Position numbers and translations under genes: made by a program. This document shows, in pieces, positions 18,645-27,559 of a DNA stretch of 64,000 nucleotides (positions are counted from its first letter, which is position 1; the number at the start of each line of letters is the position of its first letter). Below the pieces are notes generated by a model. The model worked only from the letters and a program-made list of their open reading frames with translations. It was not told the origin of the DNA and made no database searches. The stretch covers positions 12,350 to 76,349 of the forward strand of contig CAYSRG010000009.1 in assembly GCA_964433555.1 (NCBI GenBank), in the 5' to 3' direction. This DNA is from Stramentimicrobium sp964433555 (GTDB lineage Bacteria > Atribacterota > Phoenicimicrobiia > Phoenicimicrobiales > Stramentimicrobiaceae).

Positions 18645-19805
18645 TTATTCGCTCACCAGTAATACAGGGAGTTCTAACTTCAGCTTCCATAAAATCAAGG
18701 CTATCTTATCCCTGGTCAATTTTAATGCTTCTTGCGGTGTCAGTCCCTGAAAATGAATCTCCTCCGGGGAAAGGGAGACAATTATTTCACTTCCTATTCT
18801 AAGTGTGCATTGCTCTTCCTCATCAGTATATAAATTGATTTCATATGCTGCTAAGTCTAATCTCAGTGTTCTATCAAAATTAGATATTACCTCTCTCATT
18901 TTTAAGCTAAGTGGTTCCTCCTCGCTACCGATAAAGGATAATATAGACTCATTGTTGATAAATATCTGCGCGATAAACATATTATCCTCTGCCTGGTACT
19001 CACCTCTTACTAATAAATATTTAGTAGTAAGGCGTCTGTCAATTTCGATATTATTTTCCTTCAAATAATGCTTAATTTTTTTAATGCGCTCACTCACATC
19101 AGGGTGGGTCTGAAAGATTCCTAAATCGATACTGGGTTTTAACATTTGCTCACTACTCACTCGCTCGAAATAGGTCAACAAAGATACCGGGTGATAATAG
19201 TGACTTTTATTCAACAGCTCCAGTGCAGTATAATCGGCTTCTTCTTCATATTCCCTGCGATAGGCATTGAGCACGGTAATACTGGTCAATTCACTAAGAA
19301 TACCCAATGTCGGATCTCCGGTTACCAATAGAGTAAGTAATTCAACTAACTTTAATTTTTGTTTATCCTGTAACTGTTTGATAGAATGCTGATGAATTAT
19401 ATGCCCCATTTCATGCGCAATAACAGCAGCCAGTTCATCATCAGAATGCACATAATCTAATAAATCTGCAGTCAAATAGATAAATCCACCAGGAAAAGCA
19501 AATGCATTTGGTCCTTCCCTGCTAATAATTCTGATTTGATAGTTAATTTCATTAACTCCTGATAACTCTTTTAAATGTTCTCCTATCTGCTGAACCTTAT
19601 TCAGAGTTTCCTCCTCTGCAACCAGTTCATACTGTTTTTCTATTCTCTCGGCCATCCGACGACCAATTTTCTCTTCCCTTTCATAATCCCGCTGGGCATG
19701 AGCATGGCCAGCGAAGATCAACAATAGAACAAGAATTAATAAAATCTTAATAGGGATTTTTTTCTTGTGATAGTGCCTTAAAAATAGTATCAATCCTATT
19801 ATCAT
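18645..19805 (-). CDS. M48-family metalloprotease
   Basis: A 386-residue protein with a signal or anchor segment ending near FAGHAHAQ (residue 38) and a zincin site AVIAHEMGHIIHQHS (H131, E132, H135), with the third ligand in NAYRREYEEEADYTALELL. This matches exported BepA/LoiP-like M48 proteases that act on unfolded envelope proteins. The C-terminal 130 residues after the catalytic domain are not recognised. It is followed closely upstream in transcription by the AlaX gene. Confidence 0.88.
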   Translation of the reverse strand: MIIGLILFLRHYHKKKIPIKILLILVLLLIFAGHAHAQRDYEREEKIGRRMAERIEKQYELVAEEETLNKVQQIGEHLKELSGVNEINYQIRIISREGPNAFAFPGGFIYLTADLLDYVHSDDELAAVIAHEMGHIIHQHSIKQLQDKQKLKLVELLTLLVTGDPTLGILSELTSITVLNAYRREYEEEADYTALELLNKSHYYHPVSLLTYFERVSSEQMLKPSIDLGIFQTHPDVSERIKKIKHYLKENNIEIDRRLTTKYLLVRGEYQAEDNMFIAQIFINNESILSFIGSEEEPLSLKMREVISNFDRTLRLDLAAYEINLYTDEEEQCTLRIGSEIIVSLSPEEIHFQGLTPQEALKLTRDKIALILWKLKLELPVLLVSE

Positions 19806-19837
19806 CTGAAATTTGAATACCTACCCTTAAATTTATT

Positions 19838-21052
19838 CTATAATGAGAAAGAGGGAATTAACTCAGCTACCCTCTGACAGGCTTTTTTTACATCTTCTTC
19901 CCTTTTCAGTTTCCCCAGAACCATATAGTCAGAACCTCCGCCTTTTCCCTTAAATTCTGCCATCACCTGATTGAGTATTTCTTTAATATGGTAATTTATA
20001 TCAACAGAACAGGCTATACATAATGTCGGCTCAGGCTTTTCAGCTCCCAGTATAATAACAGTCTTCTCTTCCTTGCTGAGCAAAAAAGCTATCTGCCTCA
20101 CATTCTGTACTTTTTGTTCCAAAAATAGTTTTTCAATAAGGAAAAGGCCTTTTTCTTCTCTACGATTTTTCTCTTTCAACTCCTCACTTTCCTGTTCGAT
20201 TATTTTTCTCTCCATTTTACTGTATAATTTACTCAATTCCTTCTGTTCCTGATTTAACCGTATAATTTTTTCTTCTAAGTTTTCTATCCCGGTAGTAAAA
20301 AAATTAGACAGATTTTTAATTATTCGGTGTTTTTGCTGGTAATCAGATAAAGCTCTAAAACCACAAAGGAATGAGATCCTGGTCTTATCCTTGCGATTCT
20401 CCCATCCAGTTATTTTAATAAGGCCTACTTCTCCTGTTTTTTGACAATGAGTCCCACCGCAGGCAGAGCGGTCAAAATCCTCAATGGCGATAATTCTCAA
20501 TTGTTCCAATTTCTCTTGTTTGTCTCTAAATCTATAATTGATTAATTCATCACGGTTTTTTAGATAATAATGACAAATTTGTCTGTTTTCAGAGATAATT
20601 TTATTAACCAGCTGTTCTATCTCATCTATCTTTTGTTCATCAAGAACCATAGCCGGAATGTCAACTGTACAAATATCCATACCCATATGAAATGATTGAG
20701 TCTCCTTTTGCCAGAGCTTTATTAAGGCGCCAGAAAGAATATGTTGACCGGTATGCTGTTGCATATGGTCAAAGCGATGTTGCCAGTCTATTGTCCCAGT
20801 AACTAATTCACCTATCCCGGCAATGATTTCATTCTCTAAATAGTGAATTATCCTTTCGTTATTCTCTTCCACATCAATAACCGGTATATTTTCAATGAAT
20901 CCCTTATCACAAATCTGCCCTCCGCTGGTCGGGTAAAAACAGGTTTGATTTAGGATTACCGCATACTTTCCCTTATCAAGGTATTTATCAACAATACTGG
21001 CTTGAAATGTTTTCTGGTAAGAGTCATAATGATATAATTTTTCTGTCTTCAA
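19838..21052 (-). CDS. AlaX-type alanyl-tRNA editing protein (long form, DHHA1 domain)
   Basis: A 404-residue homologue of the C-terminal half of alanyl-tRNA synthetase. The editing-site zinc ligands are in MQQHTGQHILS (H100, H104) and SACGGTHCQKTGEVG (C198, H202). A coiled-coil stretch (about 245-300) precedes a DHHA1-like C-terminus with GKGGGSDYMVLGKL. It should deacylate Ser- or Gly-tRNA(Ala) in trans. The length fits AlaX-L. There is a clear terminator upstream, so it has its own promoter. Confidence 0.92.
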   Translation of the reverse strand: MKTEKLYHYDSYQKTFQASIVDKYLDKGKYAVILNQTCFYPTSGGQICDKGFIENIPVIDVEENNERIIHYLENEIIAGIGELVTGTIDWQHRFDHMQQHTGQHILSGALIKLWQKETQSFHMGMDICTVDIPAMVLDEQKIDEIEQLVNKIISENRQICHYYLKNRDELINYRFRDKQEKLEQLRIIAIEDFDRSACGGTHCQKTGEVGLIKITGWENRKDKTRISFLCGFRALSDYQQKHRIIKNLSNFFTTGIENLEEKIIRLNQEQKELSKLYSKMERKIIEQESEELKEKNRREEKGLFLIEKLFLEQKVQNVRQIAFLLSKEEKTVIILGAEKPEPTLCIACSVDINYHIKEILNQVMAEFKGKGGGSDYMVLGKLKREEDVKKACQRVAELIPSFSL

Positions 21053-21126
21053 AATTATACTCCTTGGATTTATTTTTATCTTTTCAAATTATAATCAATC
21101 TATACTTTTTTATTTTACCATAAATA

Positions 21127-21159
21127 AAAAGTTCTCCTGTTGAGCTCAGGAGAACTTTT
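21127..21159 (-). terminator. Terminator of the tyrosine-type ABC operon
   Basis: A 13-bp perfect stem (AAAAGTTCTCCTG and CAGGAGAACTTTT) around a seven-base loop. On the minus strand it is followed by TTTTTATTTA. Confidence 0.85.
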
Positions 21160-21259
21160 CCTGATAATAATTTTTATTATCAACTGTGTTTTTTAAGAAA
21201 TATTAAGCTGTTAAGTTAAGATAATTATTATAATAGATAATTAAAACTAATAATATTGA

Positions 21260-22051
21260 TTAAGCCAATACTAACTCATCCTCTACATATTCTTCTTTTC
21301 TTAATTTTGAAAATTGCTTTAATAGATAATCAATAGTGATATTATCTCTTTTTTTGCCAGAAACATCCAGAATGATATGACCACGATCCATCATTATGGT
21401 ACGATTACCATATTTTAATGCTTCCTGCATATTATGAGTTACCATTATAGTGGTTAATTTCTTTTCTTTTACAATTTCCTGGGTAATAATTTGTATTTTT
21501 TTGCTAATCTCAGGATCGAGAGAGGCGGTATGTTCATCTAACAATAGTATTTTGGGATCAAACATAGTAGCCATCAAAATTGTTAAAGCCTGTCTCTGCC
21601 CTCCTGATAGTAAAGATACTTTCTTGGTTAGCATATTCTCCAGATTCAATTCCAGCTGAGCCAATTTATTGCGAAAATATTCTTTTCTTTGACGGTTTAA
21701 GCCCAAATTTAATCCCCTGCCAAAACGTTTAATAGATAAGGCTAGGTTTTCCTCAATAGTCATAGAAGGTGCGGTGCCCATCAGGGGATCTTGAAAGACC
21801 CTGCCAATGAATCTAGCCCGGTAATGCTCTGCTTTATTACTTACATCCTGATGGTCAATCTGCACAGTTCCCTTTTCAGGAAGAACAGTCCCGGCAATAA
21901 TATTCAAGAGAGTGGATTTACCGGCACCGTTGCTGCCAATAACGGTGACAAAATCCCCTTCTATTATGTGCAAATTAATACCTCTTAGCGCTTCAGTTTC
22001 ATGAGAAGTGCCTTTAGCAAAACATTTATAAATATTTAGCAATTGTAACAT
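21260..22051 (-). CDS. ABC transporter ATP-binding protein of the attenuator-controlled importer
   Basis: A 263-residue ATPase with Walker A GSNGAGKST (near residue 39), signature LSGGQRQAL, Walker B ILLLDEHTASLD and the switch His in VTHNMQEAL. Cytoplasmic engine of the three-gene ABC importer; 22 bp separate it from the permease. In the PF04392-type systems (TrpXYZ-like) this gene order (binding protein, permease, ATPase) is standard. Confidence 0.93.
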   Translation of the reverse strand: MLQLLNIYKCFAKGTSHETEALRGINLHIIEGDFVTVIGSNGAGKSTLLNIIAGTVLPEKGTVQIDHQDVSNKAEHYRARFIGRVFQDPLMGTAPSMTIEENLALSIKRFGRGLNLGLNRQRKEYFRNKLAQLELNLENMLTKKVSLLSGGQRQALTILMATMFDPKILLLDEHTASLDPEISKKIQIITQEIVKEKKLTTIMVTHNMQEALKYGNRTIMMDRGHIILDVSGKKRDNITIDYLLKQFSKLRKEEYVEDELVLA

Positions 22052-22073
22052 AAAACTGCCACCTCCTTTTTTT

Positions 22074-23003
22074 TCACTTATTCTCTACTCCATTGCTACC
22101 ATTAGTGGTAACAATCGCCTTAATCCTTCCCCTAAATAAAGGGAAGGTTAGGGCTATAATTACCAGGAGAACGGAAATTAACTTTAAATCTCCAGGTTGA
22201 AAACCTAAGCGATAACCATAGCGCAGAGCTATCATAACCGTGGTACGATAAATAATCGATCCTATAATCACACTGACTGTCATCCAACCGATGCCTCCTC
22301 GATTTCGTACTATGCTGCGTCCTATTATAACTGAAGCTAAACCGGCCACAATTGTTCCGATGCCCATTCCGACATCAGCAAAGCCGGAATACTGAGCAAA
22401 TAAAGAACCGGAGAGAGCAACCAATCCGTTAGAAAGACATAAACCAATAATCTTGGTAACTCCGGTATCAACACCCAAGCTACGAATCATCTGTTCATTA
22501 TCACCAGTTGCTCTGATGGCCATTCCAATTTCTGTACATAAAAAATAATCAAGTAAGAGTTTCACCAGAAGTACTACAACAAGAAAGAGGATAGGAGTTA
22601 ACTGATCCAGAGAAAGTTGGGGAAACCAGCCTTTAATAACATTAAGAATGGTTATCTTTCCTAAAAGAGGAATATTGGATTTCCCCATAATTCTCAGGTT
22701 TATCGAGTAAAGTAAAGTCATAGTTAAAATTCCCGAAAGTAAATTGGTAAATTTTAGTCTGGTATGGAAAAAGGCAGTTAATCCACCCGCCAGTATGCCA
22801 CCCACCACTGCCCACAGGATTGCTATAAAGGGATCTCCTCCAGCAAAGATAATTTTAGCAGTAATAGCTGCCCCCAAGGGGAAAGTTCCATCAACTGATA
22901 AATCCGGAAAGTTTAATACCTGAAAAGTAATGTATACTCCTAAGGCCATAATACCGAAAACAAGACCTTGCTCTAAGGCATGAAATAATAAGCTCCAGGT
23001 CAT
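22074..23003 (-). CDS. ABC transporter permease of the attenuator-controlled importer
   Basis: A 309-residue inner-membrane permease of the branched-chain-permease-like (LivH-type) superfamily, with about eight to ten helices. It carries FPDLSVDGTFPLGAA near the N-terminus and the EAA-like loop GMAIRATGDNEQMIRSLGVD. It lies between the binding-protein and ATPase genes with short gaps, so one transcript is expected. Confidence 0.92.
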   Translation of the reverse strand: MTWSLLFHALEQGLVFGIMALGVYITFQVLNFPDLSVDGTFPLGAAITAKIIFAGGDPFIAILWAVVGGILAGGLTAFFHTRLKFTNLLSGILTMTLLYSINLRIMGKSNIPLLGKITILNVIKGWFPQLSLDQLTPILFLVVVLLVKLLLDYFLCTEIGMAIRATGDNEQMIRSLGVDTGVTKIIGLCLSNGLVALSGSLFAQYSGFADVGMGIGTIVAGLASVIIGRSIVRNRGGIGWMTVSVIIGSIIYRTTVMIALRYGYRLGFQPGDLKLISVLLVIIALTFPLFRGRIKAIVTTNGSNGVENK

Positions 23004-23040
23004 AATTGTATTAACTCCTTCCTCTTTCTAATTCCTCTTT

Positions 23041-24066
23041 TTATTCACTGCGATTCCAGATAGTACCTGCAAAAACAATAGAATCTGCTTCATCCAGTAA
23101 TTCATTCAGAATATGCAGATTCAGTCGATTGGCCACATCTACATTTATCATAAAGGTTAAATCTTCTGGTTGTTCTAATTTACCAATAGGTATTTCTGAA
23201 GGTAATTTGCCCTGTAAGATTTGAACCGCCTTTTCAGCGCTTTTCTGCCCTAAAGTAAAATAGTCAATGCCAAAAGAGGTTAAGGCTCCCTCGGGAACAA
23301 AGGTTGGATCAGCAACAATAATGGGAATTTTTTCATCCAGAGAAACCTTTACTATGGAACTAAAAGCAGAAACTGCTACATTATCAGTAACAATATAGAA
23401 AGCATCAATTCTTCCCACCAGTGATTGTGCTGCCATCAGAACTTCTGCAGAATTGCTTGCAGTTACCTCCACCAATTCCAATCCAAGTTCCTGACATACT
23501 TCCCGGGATAACTCTACCTGTACCACTGAATTAGCCTCAGCAGCATTATAAATAGTCCCCACGCGAGTGGCTTTTGGTAAAAAACTGGGAATAAGCTCCA
23601 ATTGTGTTTTATTGGGAGCTGCATCTGACATACCGGTAATATTATTTCCTGAACTTTCCCAGCTTTCAGCAATATTAGCCGCCACGGGATCTGTTATTGC
23701 CCCAATAATTATGGGTATTTCACTGGTAACCTGAGCAGCAGCCTGGGCAATAGGAGTAGAAATAGCCACTATCATATCAACCTGATCATCTTTAAATTTC
23801 TGGGCAATAGAAATGGCATTGCTGAATTCTCCCTGAGCATCTTGAAAGTCATAGCTCACATCGACACCTGGAATATAACCAGCCTGCTCCATCCCAAAAA
23901 CAAAACCATCCCGGCAGGCATCCAAAGCTGGATGTGCTACAATCTGGCTGACACCAATTTTTAACTGTTGAGCTGAAATAGAAATACTCATTAACAATAA
24001 CGAAAGAACGACAAAAGTAATACCGAAAAATGCTTTTACTAACATACTATGGTTATTTTTTCTCAT
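23041..24066 (-). CDS. ABC transporter substrate-binding protein (TrpX-like, probable aromatic amino-acid/tyrosine)
   Basis: A 341-residue exported binding protein. A signal peptide ends near SISISAQQ (about residue 33), followed by the two-lobed LacI-like fold of the PF04392 family: KIGVSQIVAHPALDACRDGF, VDMIVAISTPIAQAA and VGTIYNAAEANSVVQ. In known relatives the ligand is tryptophan or another amino acid. Here the upstream leader codes seven Tyr in a row, so tyrosine or a precursor is the best guess for the cargo or the regulatory signal. The start has an AGGAGG site. Confidence 0.85.
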   Translation of the reverse strand: MRKNNHSMLVKAFFGITFVVLSLLLMSISISAQQLKIGVSQIVAHPALDACRDGFVFGMEQAGYIPGVDVSYDFQDAQGEFSNAISIAQKFKDDQVDMIVAISTPIAQAAAQVTSEIPIIIGAITDPVAANIAESWESSGNNITGMSDAAPNKTQLELIPSFLPKATRVGTIYNAAEANSVVQVELSREVCQELGLELVEVTASNSAEVLMAAQSLVGRIDAFYIVTDNVAVSAFSSIVKVSLDEKIPIIVADPTFVPEGALTSFGIDYFTLGQKSAEKAVQILQGKLPSEIPIGKLEQPEDLTFMINVDVANRLNLHILNELLDEADSIVFAGTIWNRSE

Positions 24067-24166
24067 CTCATTTCCTCCTTTTTACAAAATTATTATTACT
24101 TTAAATTTGTTCATTTGCAGTTTATTTTTATCTCTCTTTCTGGCACCTCCTTTTCTTTCCCACATT

Positions 24167-24207
24167 AAATAAATAAAAAACCACGAATGCTTCATACACC
24201 CGTGGTT
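24167..24207 (-). terminator. Second leader terminator of the tyrosine-type ABC operon
   Basis: AACCACG pairs with CGTGGTT, followed on the minus strand by TTTTTTATTT. It lies between the first attenuator terminator and the binding-protein gene. Confidence 0.7.
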
Positions 24208-24250
24208 AAAAAGAAAAGCCACAGGCTTCCCCTGAGGTAAATGCCTGTGG
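24208..24250 (-). terminator. Attenuator terminator of the tyrosine-type ABC operon
   Basis: On the RNA, CCACAGGC (24250 to 24243) pairs with GCCUGUGG (24226 to 24219), followed by a U-rich run. Its 5' arm overlaps the segment AGGCAUUUACCUC, which can instead pair with GAGGUAGGUGCCU inside the leader gene. Confidence 0.85.
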
Positions 24251-24315
24251 TTTTGTTGGTTTTGTCGGAGTTAATCTTTAATTAACTACTATTAAACCCG
24301 ATAGGCACCTACCTC
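24234..24315 (-). promoter_or_regulatory. Predicted antiterminator of the tyrosine attenuator
   Basis: RNA segments 24315-24303 (GAGGUAGGUGCCU) and 24246-24234 (AGGCAUUUACCUC) can form a continuous 13-bp helix with two G-U pairs. This excludes the terminator at 24219-24250. The first segment begins two codons after the Tyr run, so a ribosome stalled early in that run leaves it free, while one reaching the stop codon covers it. Confidence 0.75.
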
Positions 24316-24384
24316 CGGATTATAATAATAGTAGTAATAATAGACATTATTAAGGTTTAACGAAAATATGGTTTTCTTATTCAT
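24292..24384 (-). CDS. Tyrosine-rich leader peptide (30 residues)
   Basis: The frame from ATG 24384 to TAA 24292 encodes a 30-residue peptide in which residues 15-21 are seven consecutive Tyr (codons TAT TAT TAC TAC TAT TAT TAT), with one more Tyr at 28. It starts about 35 nt after the promoter's -10 box and is followed by mutually exclusive antiterminator and terminator helices: the layout of amino-acid attenuation leaders such as trpL or hisL. The ribosome site is weak (AAAG adjacent to ATG). Low charged tRNA-Tyr should stall translation and switch the ABC operon on. Confidence 0.85.
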   Translation of the reverse strand: MNKKTIFSLNLNNVYYYYYYYNPEVGAYRV

Positions 24385-24419
24385 CTTTATGCTATGCTGC
24401 CATCTCTTAATTTTTTTCT

Positions 24420-24448
24420 ATTTTACTCGCTGTTTTACTAAAAGTCAA
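24420..24448 (-). promoter_or_regulatory. Promoter of the tyrosine-type ABC operon
   Basis: On the minus strand TTGACT (24448-24443) and TAAAAT (24425-24420) are separated by 17 bp, directly upstream of the leader gene. Confidence 0.8.
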
Positions 24449-24506
24449 CCAATTTTAAAAAAATTTATTCATTTTTAAATTACTGGTCCTCTATGGGAAG
24501 AAAAAA

Positions 24507-25271
24507 TTAACTTAATTTAAACACCTGCTGGGCATTTTCTGTGGTAATATGGGCAATTTTGGCGATTGTTTCTCCTTTTAATTGAGCAATTTTCTTGGCA
24601 ATTATAGGAATGTATTTCGGTTCATTTGGCTTTCCTCGAAAGGGATGAGGAGTTAAAAATGGAGCATCTGTTTCCAGTAATATTTGGTCAAGAGGAATTT
24701 CTTGAACCGCTTGAAGTAATTTGTGGGCATTTTTAAAGGTAACCACCCCTCCTATTCCAAAATAAAAGCCCTGCTCCACACACCATTTAGCTATTTGAAC
24801 ATCACCTGAGTAGCAGTGCAAAATTACCTTCTTGCCGCAAGCCTTTTCCGCTAATATCTTGACAGTTTCCTCATGGGCATCTCGATCATGGATAATGATA
24901 GGCAAATCATATTTATGAGCTAAATCTATTTGTTTTTGAAAAGCACTTTTCTGATCTTCGGGAGAGCTGTGTTGATAATAATAATCCAGACCAATTTCTC
25001 CGACAGCAACATTTTTGGGATGAGCAATCATCTCTTCCAGCAAAATCAGTTCTTTTTCCTTCATTTTCTTGCTTTCATGAGGGTGAAATCCTATGGCAGT
25101 ATATACATTATTAAATTGCTCGGCATAGGATATATTTTTTTGACTGGATTCTAAATCAACTCCTATAGTGATAACTTTGATAATCCCCTTCTCCCGAGCT
25201 TCATTTATTACTTCCTTTACTTCTCTTTTCATCATATCCAGATGAGCATGCGTTTCAATAAATTGAATTAT
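24507..25271 (-). CDS. TatD-family metal-dependent hydrolase with non-ATG start
   Basis: A TatD/YcfH-type TIM-barrel DNase or hydrolase. The first metal motif THAHLD lies upstream of the first ATG (25235), so the true start must be earlier. The only reading frame upstream offers ATA at 25271 (8 nt after a GGGAGG ribosome site at 25285-25280) or ATT at 25268; no ATG, GTG or TTG is available. Later motifs are GEIGLDYYY, IIHDRDA, ILHCYSG and LLETDAPFL. Length about 254 residues, normal for TatD. Confidence 0.85.
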   Translation of the reverse strand: MIQFIETHAHLDMMKREVKEVINEAREKGIIKVITIGVDLESSQKNISYAEQFNNVYTAIGFHPHESKKMKEKELILLEEMIAHPKNVAVGEIGLDYYYQHSSPEDQKSAFQKQIDLAHKYDLPIIIHDRDAHEETVKILAEKACGKKVILHCYSGDVQIAKWCVEQGFYFGIGGVVTFKNAHKLLQAVQEIPLDQILLETDAPFLTPHPFRGKPNEPKYIPIIAKKIAQLKGETIAKIAHITTENAQQVFKLS

Positions 25272-25368
25272 TTTTTTATCCTCCCTTTAAAATATTGTGA
25301 TAACAGATATAATCTCCTTATTGTTTAGTCGAACTTTTTTTAATAATATCTTTGCTTATAATAAGAAC

Positions 25369-25791
25369 TCATTGCGCTGATTTTTCAGAATTGTTCTTGA
25401 TTTTTCCTTGTGGGGTAAGACTGTTTTTTTCAATTAAATACAATTCCTGTTCACTCAGACCAAAATAATGACCTACTTCATGTAAAACAACTCGTTTAAT
25501 TTCATTTTTTATTTCTGGTCTGTATCTACTCTTACGAAGAATCGGTTTACGAAAAATAAGAATTCTGTCCGGCATAACATTACGATAATGGACTCCTCTT
25601 CGAGTAACAGGAATGCCCTGATAAAGACCCAGAATGGAATAAGGAGAATGATGTCCTAACTGTTTTAAAATATTATAGTCAGGGAAATCTTCAATATGGA
25701 TGGTGATATTTTCCATTTTTTTCCGAAAGTATTCCGGTAACTCACCAATTGACTCAATTACTAATTTCTCAAATTCATCTTCCTTCATCAT
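25369..25791 (-). CDS. Metallopeptidase family protein (minimal zincin, PF06262)
   Basis: A 140-residue protein of the DUF1025/MMP family. The zinc site is in VVLHEVGHYFGLSEQEL, with the usual upstream NVMPDRILIFRKPILR segment. Family members are small cytoplasmic metallopeptidases of unknown target. The start ATG lies 7 bp after the end of the flavodoxin gene, indicating co-transcription. Confidence 0.85.
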   Translation of the reverse strand: MMKEDEFEKLVIESIGELPEYFRKKMENITIHIEDFPDYNILKQLGHHSPYSILGLYQGIPVTRRGVHYRNVMPDRILIFRKPILRKSRYRPEIKNEIKRVVLHEVGHYFGLSEQELYLIEKNSLTPQGKIKNNSEKSAQ

Positions 25792-25798
25792 ATTAAGG

Positions 25799-26293
25799 TC
25801 AATCCTTAAGAGCTTGTTTTATAATGTTAATAAATTCATCAATCATTTCTAAATGGTAGCGCTTTTTTATATCACGATTGGTAAAATTCAATACCGCTAC
25901 CAGCTTTTGAGCAGTAATATGCTCTACAGTTAAAAAAATCTTCTGTGGATCGCTTCCTATACTGGTGGTAAAAAAAGCAATTCTGGGTATTTTTTCTTTG
26001 TATTCCCTGAAAAAACTCAAAATAGGTGTCGACATATTGCCAGCCCAGATAGGTGTTCCCACTACAACTACATTATACTGAGAGAGATCTTTTTCTATCT
26101 TTTCAATAGGAATAACTCTTTGTAAATAAGCCTCATTTCCACTGGCTATAAAACCTAACAAACCTTTTCTACTTTTATGATCAATTATTTCTTCTACCTC
26201 TGCTGCTAATTTTTTCCCGATTATCTCCGCAATATTTCTAGTTTTCCCCGAACGAGAATAATAGAGTATGAGTGCCTTCATAATTTCCCTCAT
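25799..26293 (-). CDS. Flavodoxin-family protein
   Basis: A 164-residue protein beginning with the FMN phosphate loop YYSRSGKTRNIAE (Tyr/Ser/Thr-rich turn after the first strand) and containing VVVGTPIWAGNMSTPI, the flavin-stacking loop. Small electron carrier or quinone reductase-like. It is grouped with the zincin downstream and the IMPACT-family gene upstream in transcription. Confidence 0.88.
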   Translation of the reverse strand: MREIMKALILYYSRSGKTRNIAEIIGKKLAAEVEEIIDHKSRKGLLGFIASGNEAYLQRVIPIEKIEKDLSQYNVVVVGTPIWAGNMSTPILSFFREYKEKIPRIAFFTTSIGSDPQKIFLTVEHITAQKLVAVLNFTNRDIKKRYHLEMIDEFINIIKQALKD

Positions 26294-26330
26294 TTTTTAT
26301 TTTTTAAAATCAGAACTAAGCGAAAGTAAA

Positions 26331-26969
26331 TCAGCCATTTATCCATCTGATTGCACCTGTCTTAATAGAAGCTTTGCCTTGAGTGGCGTTATTAACAAGC
26401 TGTTTAATCCATTCCTGCTCTGTTTTAGGAAGTAAGACTAAAAGATTTACCTTCTCTCCATATTTGATATTCCCAATCTTACCGGATTTACTCTCAACTG
26501 ATTGTAAGATAGGTCCCAAAGATCTATATCCTATGCCGTCAATAATAAATTCCTGTAAGGGATATTTCCGTCTCTTCCCTGCTTGCTGTAATCCCATTCG
26601 TGCAGTATCTCTATAGGCTTTGATTAATCCACTGATGCCTAATTTAATCCCTCCGAAATAACGCACAACTACCACTAGAACATTGGTTACCTCACTCTGT
26701 TTAATAGCCTGTAAGATAGGGGGACCAGCTGAATTGGGTGGTTCACCGCTATCTGAATATTGTACTATTTCATCATTTCCAGAACCTAGGCGATAAGCCC
26801 AGCAATGATGAGTAGCATCTGGAAACTGTTGGTTAACTGATTTAATAAACGACCTTGCCTCCTGTTCACTTGCTATTTCCTGTACCAGGGCAATAAAATG
26901 ACTCTTCTTAATGGTGTTCTCAAGCTTCGCATAATGGTCTATGGTTTGAAAATTTTCTATTATTTCCAT
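26331..26969 (-). CDS. YigZ/IMPACT-family protein
   Basis: A 212-residue two-domain protein. The N-terminal UPF0029 domain has the family signature KKSHFIALVQEI and HHCWAYRLG..., with SDSGEPPNSAGPPILQAI and VLVVVVRYFGGIKLGISGLIKAYRDTA; the C-terminus is a DUF1949-like EF-G-type domain. The biochemical role is unsettled; links to translation control have been proposed for the family. Confidence 0.92.
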   Translation of the reverse strand: MEIIENFQTIDHYAKLENTIKKSHFIALVQEIASEQEARSFIKSVNQQFPDATHHCWAYRLGSGNDEIVQYSDSGEPPNSAGPPILQAIKQSEVTNVLVVVVRYFGGIKLGISGLIKAYRDTARMGLQQAGKRRKYPLQEFIIDGIGYRSLGPILQSVESKSGKIGNIKYGEKVNLLVLLPKTEQEWIKQLVNNATQGKASIKTGAIRWING

Positions 26970-26989
26970 ATATATAAACCAGTTACAGA

Positions 26990-27442
26990 TTAAAATTTAT
27001 GGTGAAATTTTTGATAACATTCCAAAAACTTCTCCTGGGTTGAGCGGGAATATATTGTTAAAATAAGTGTTTTATCCTTATGGTCCTGCTGGTATCTTAT
27101 AAAAATCCGATAATCTGGTGGAGAAAGGATTGATAGAAAGGATTTTTTCTTTGAGGGGAGATTTATTTCTTTAACAGAGTCCCAGAGTATCTGAAATTTC
27201 ATTGCTTCTCCAATATTTTCATTCTGCCCACCTCCCAGCAAAGATGACCACCAGCTCTTTTTGGGAAAAGTTTGAAAATAAAATGAGGTATCGGTAAAAT
27301 ACAGTAATCCCCAGGTTTTCTGCTCTAAATCATTATATCCACCCAGGTATTCACTCATATCTTTTCCCCTGATTTCCTCACCAATTTCCTTCTCTTTTTC
27401 CTGCCAGTATTTTACTACATCTTGCCGGATATCTTTATTCAA
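26990..27442 (-). CDS. Uncharacterised 150-residue protein
   Basis: I do not recognise a named family. It is highly charged at the N-terminus (helical, KEKEIGEEIRGKD) and then beta-rich with several Trp and Phe residues (WGLLYFTDTSFYF, ILWDSVKEINL, YRIFIRYQQDHK), a pattern reminiscent of PH/GRAM-like domains. No signal peptide or membrane segment. It lies 20 bp upstream of the YigZ-family gene in the same direction. Confidence 0.6.
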   Translation of the reverse strand: MNKDIRQDVVKYWQEKEKEIGEEIRGKDMSEYLGGYNDLEQKTWGLLYFTDTSFYFQTFPKKSWWSSLLGGGQNENIGEAMKFQILWDSVKEINLPSKKKSFLSILSPPDYRIFIRYQQDHKDKTLILTIYSRSTQEKFLECYQKFHHKF

Positions 27443-27559
27443 ATTTTCCTCCTTAGCTTATTTAATATAATTTATTTTTATGGTAAATATTTATTTAACC
27501 ATTACCTTCTACTAAGAACATAACCTTTGGCGGTTAAATAATAATATTGAAAAATTTCT

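Noticed and set aside
24180..24300. T-box riboswitch upstream of the ABC importer
   Set aside because: No AGGGTGGNACCGCG-like T-box sequence is present. The Tyr-rich leader gene and competing helices explain the region better.
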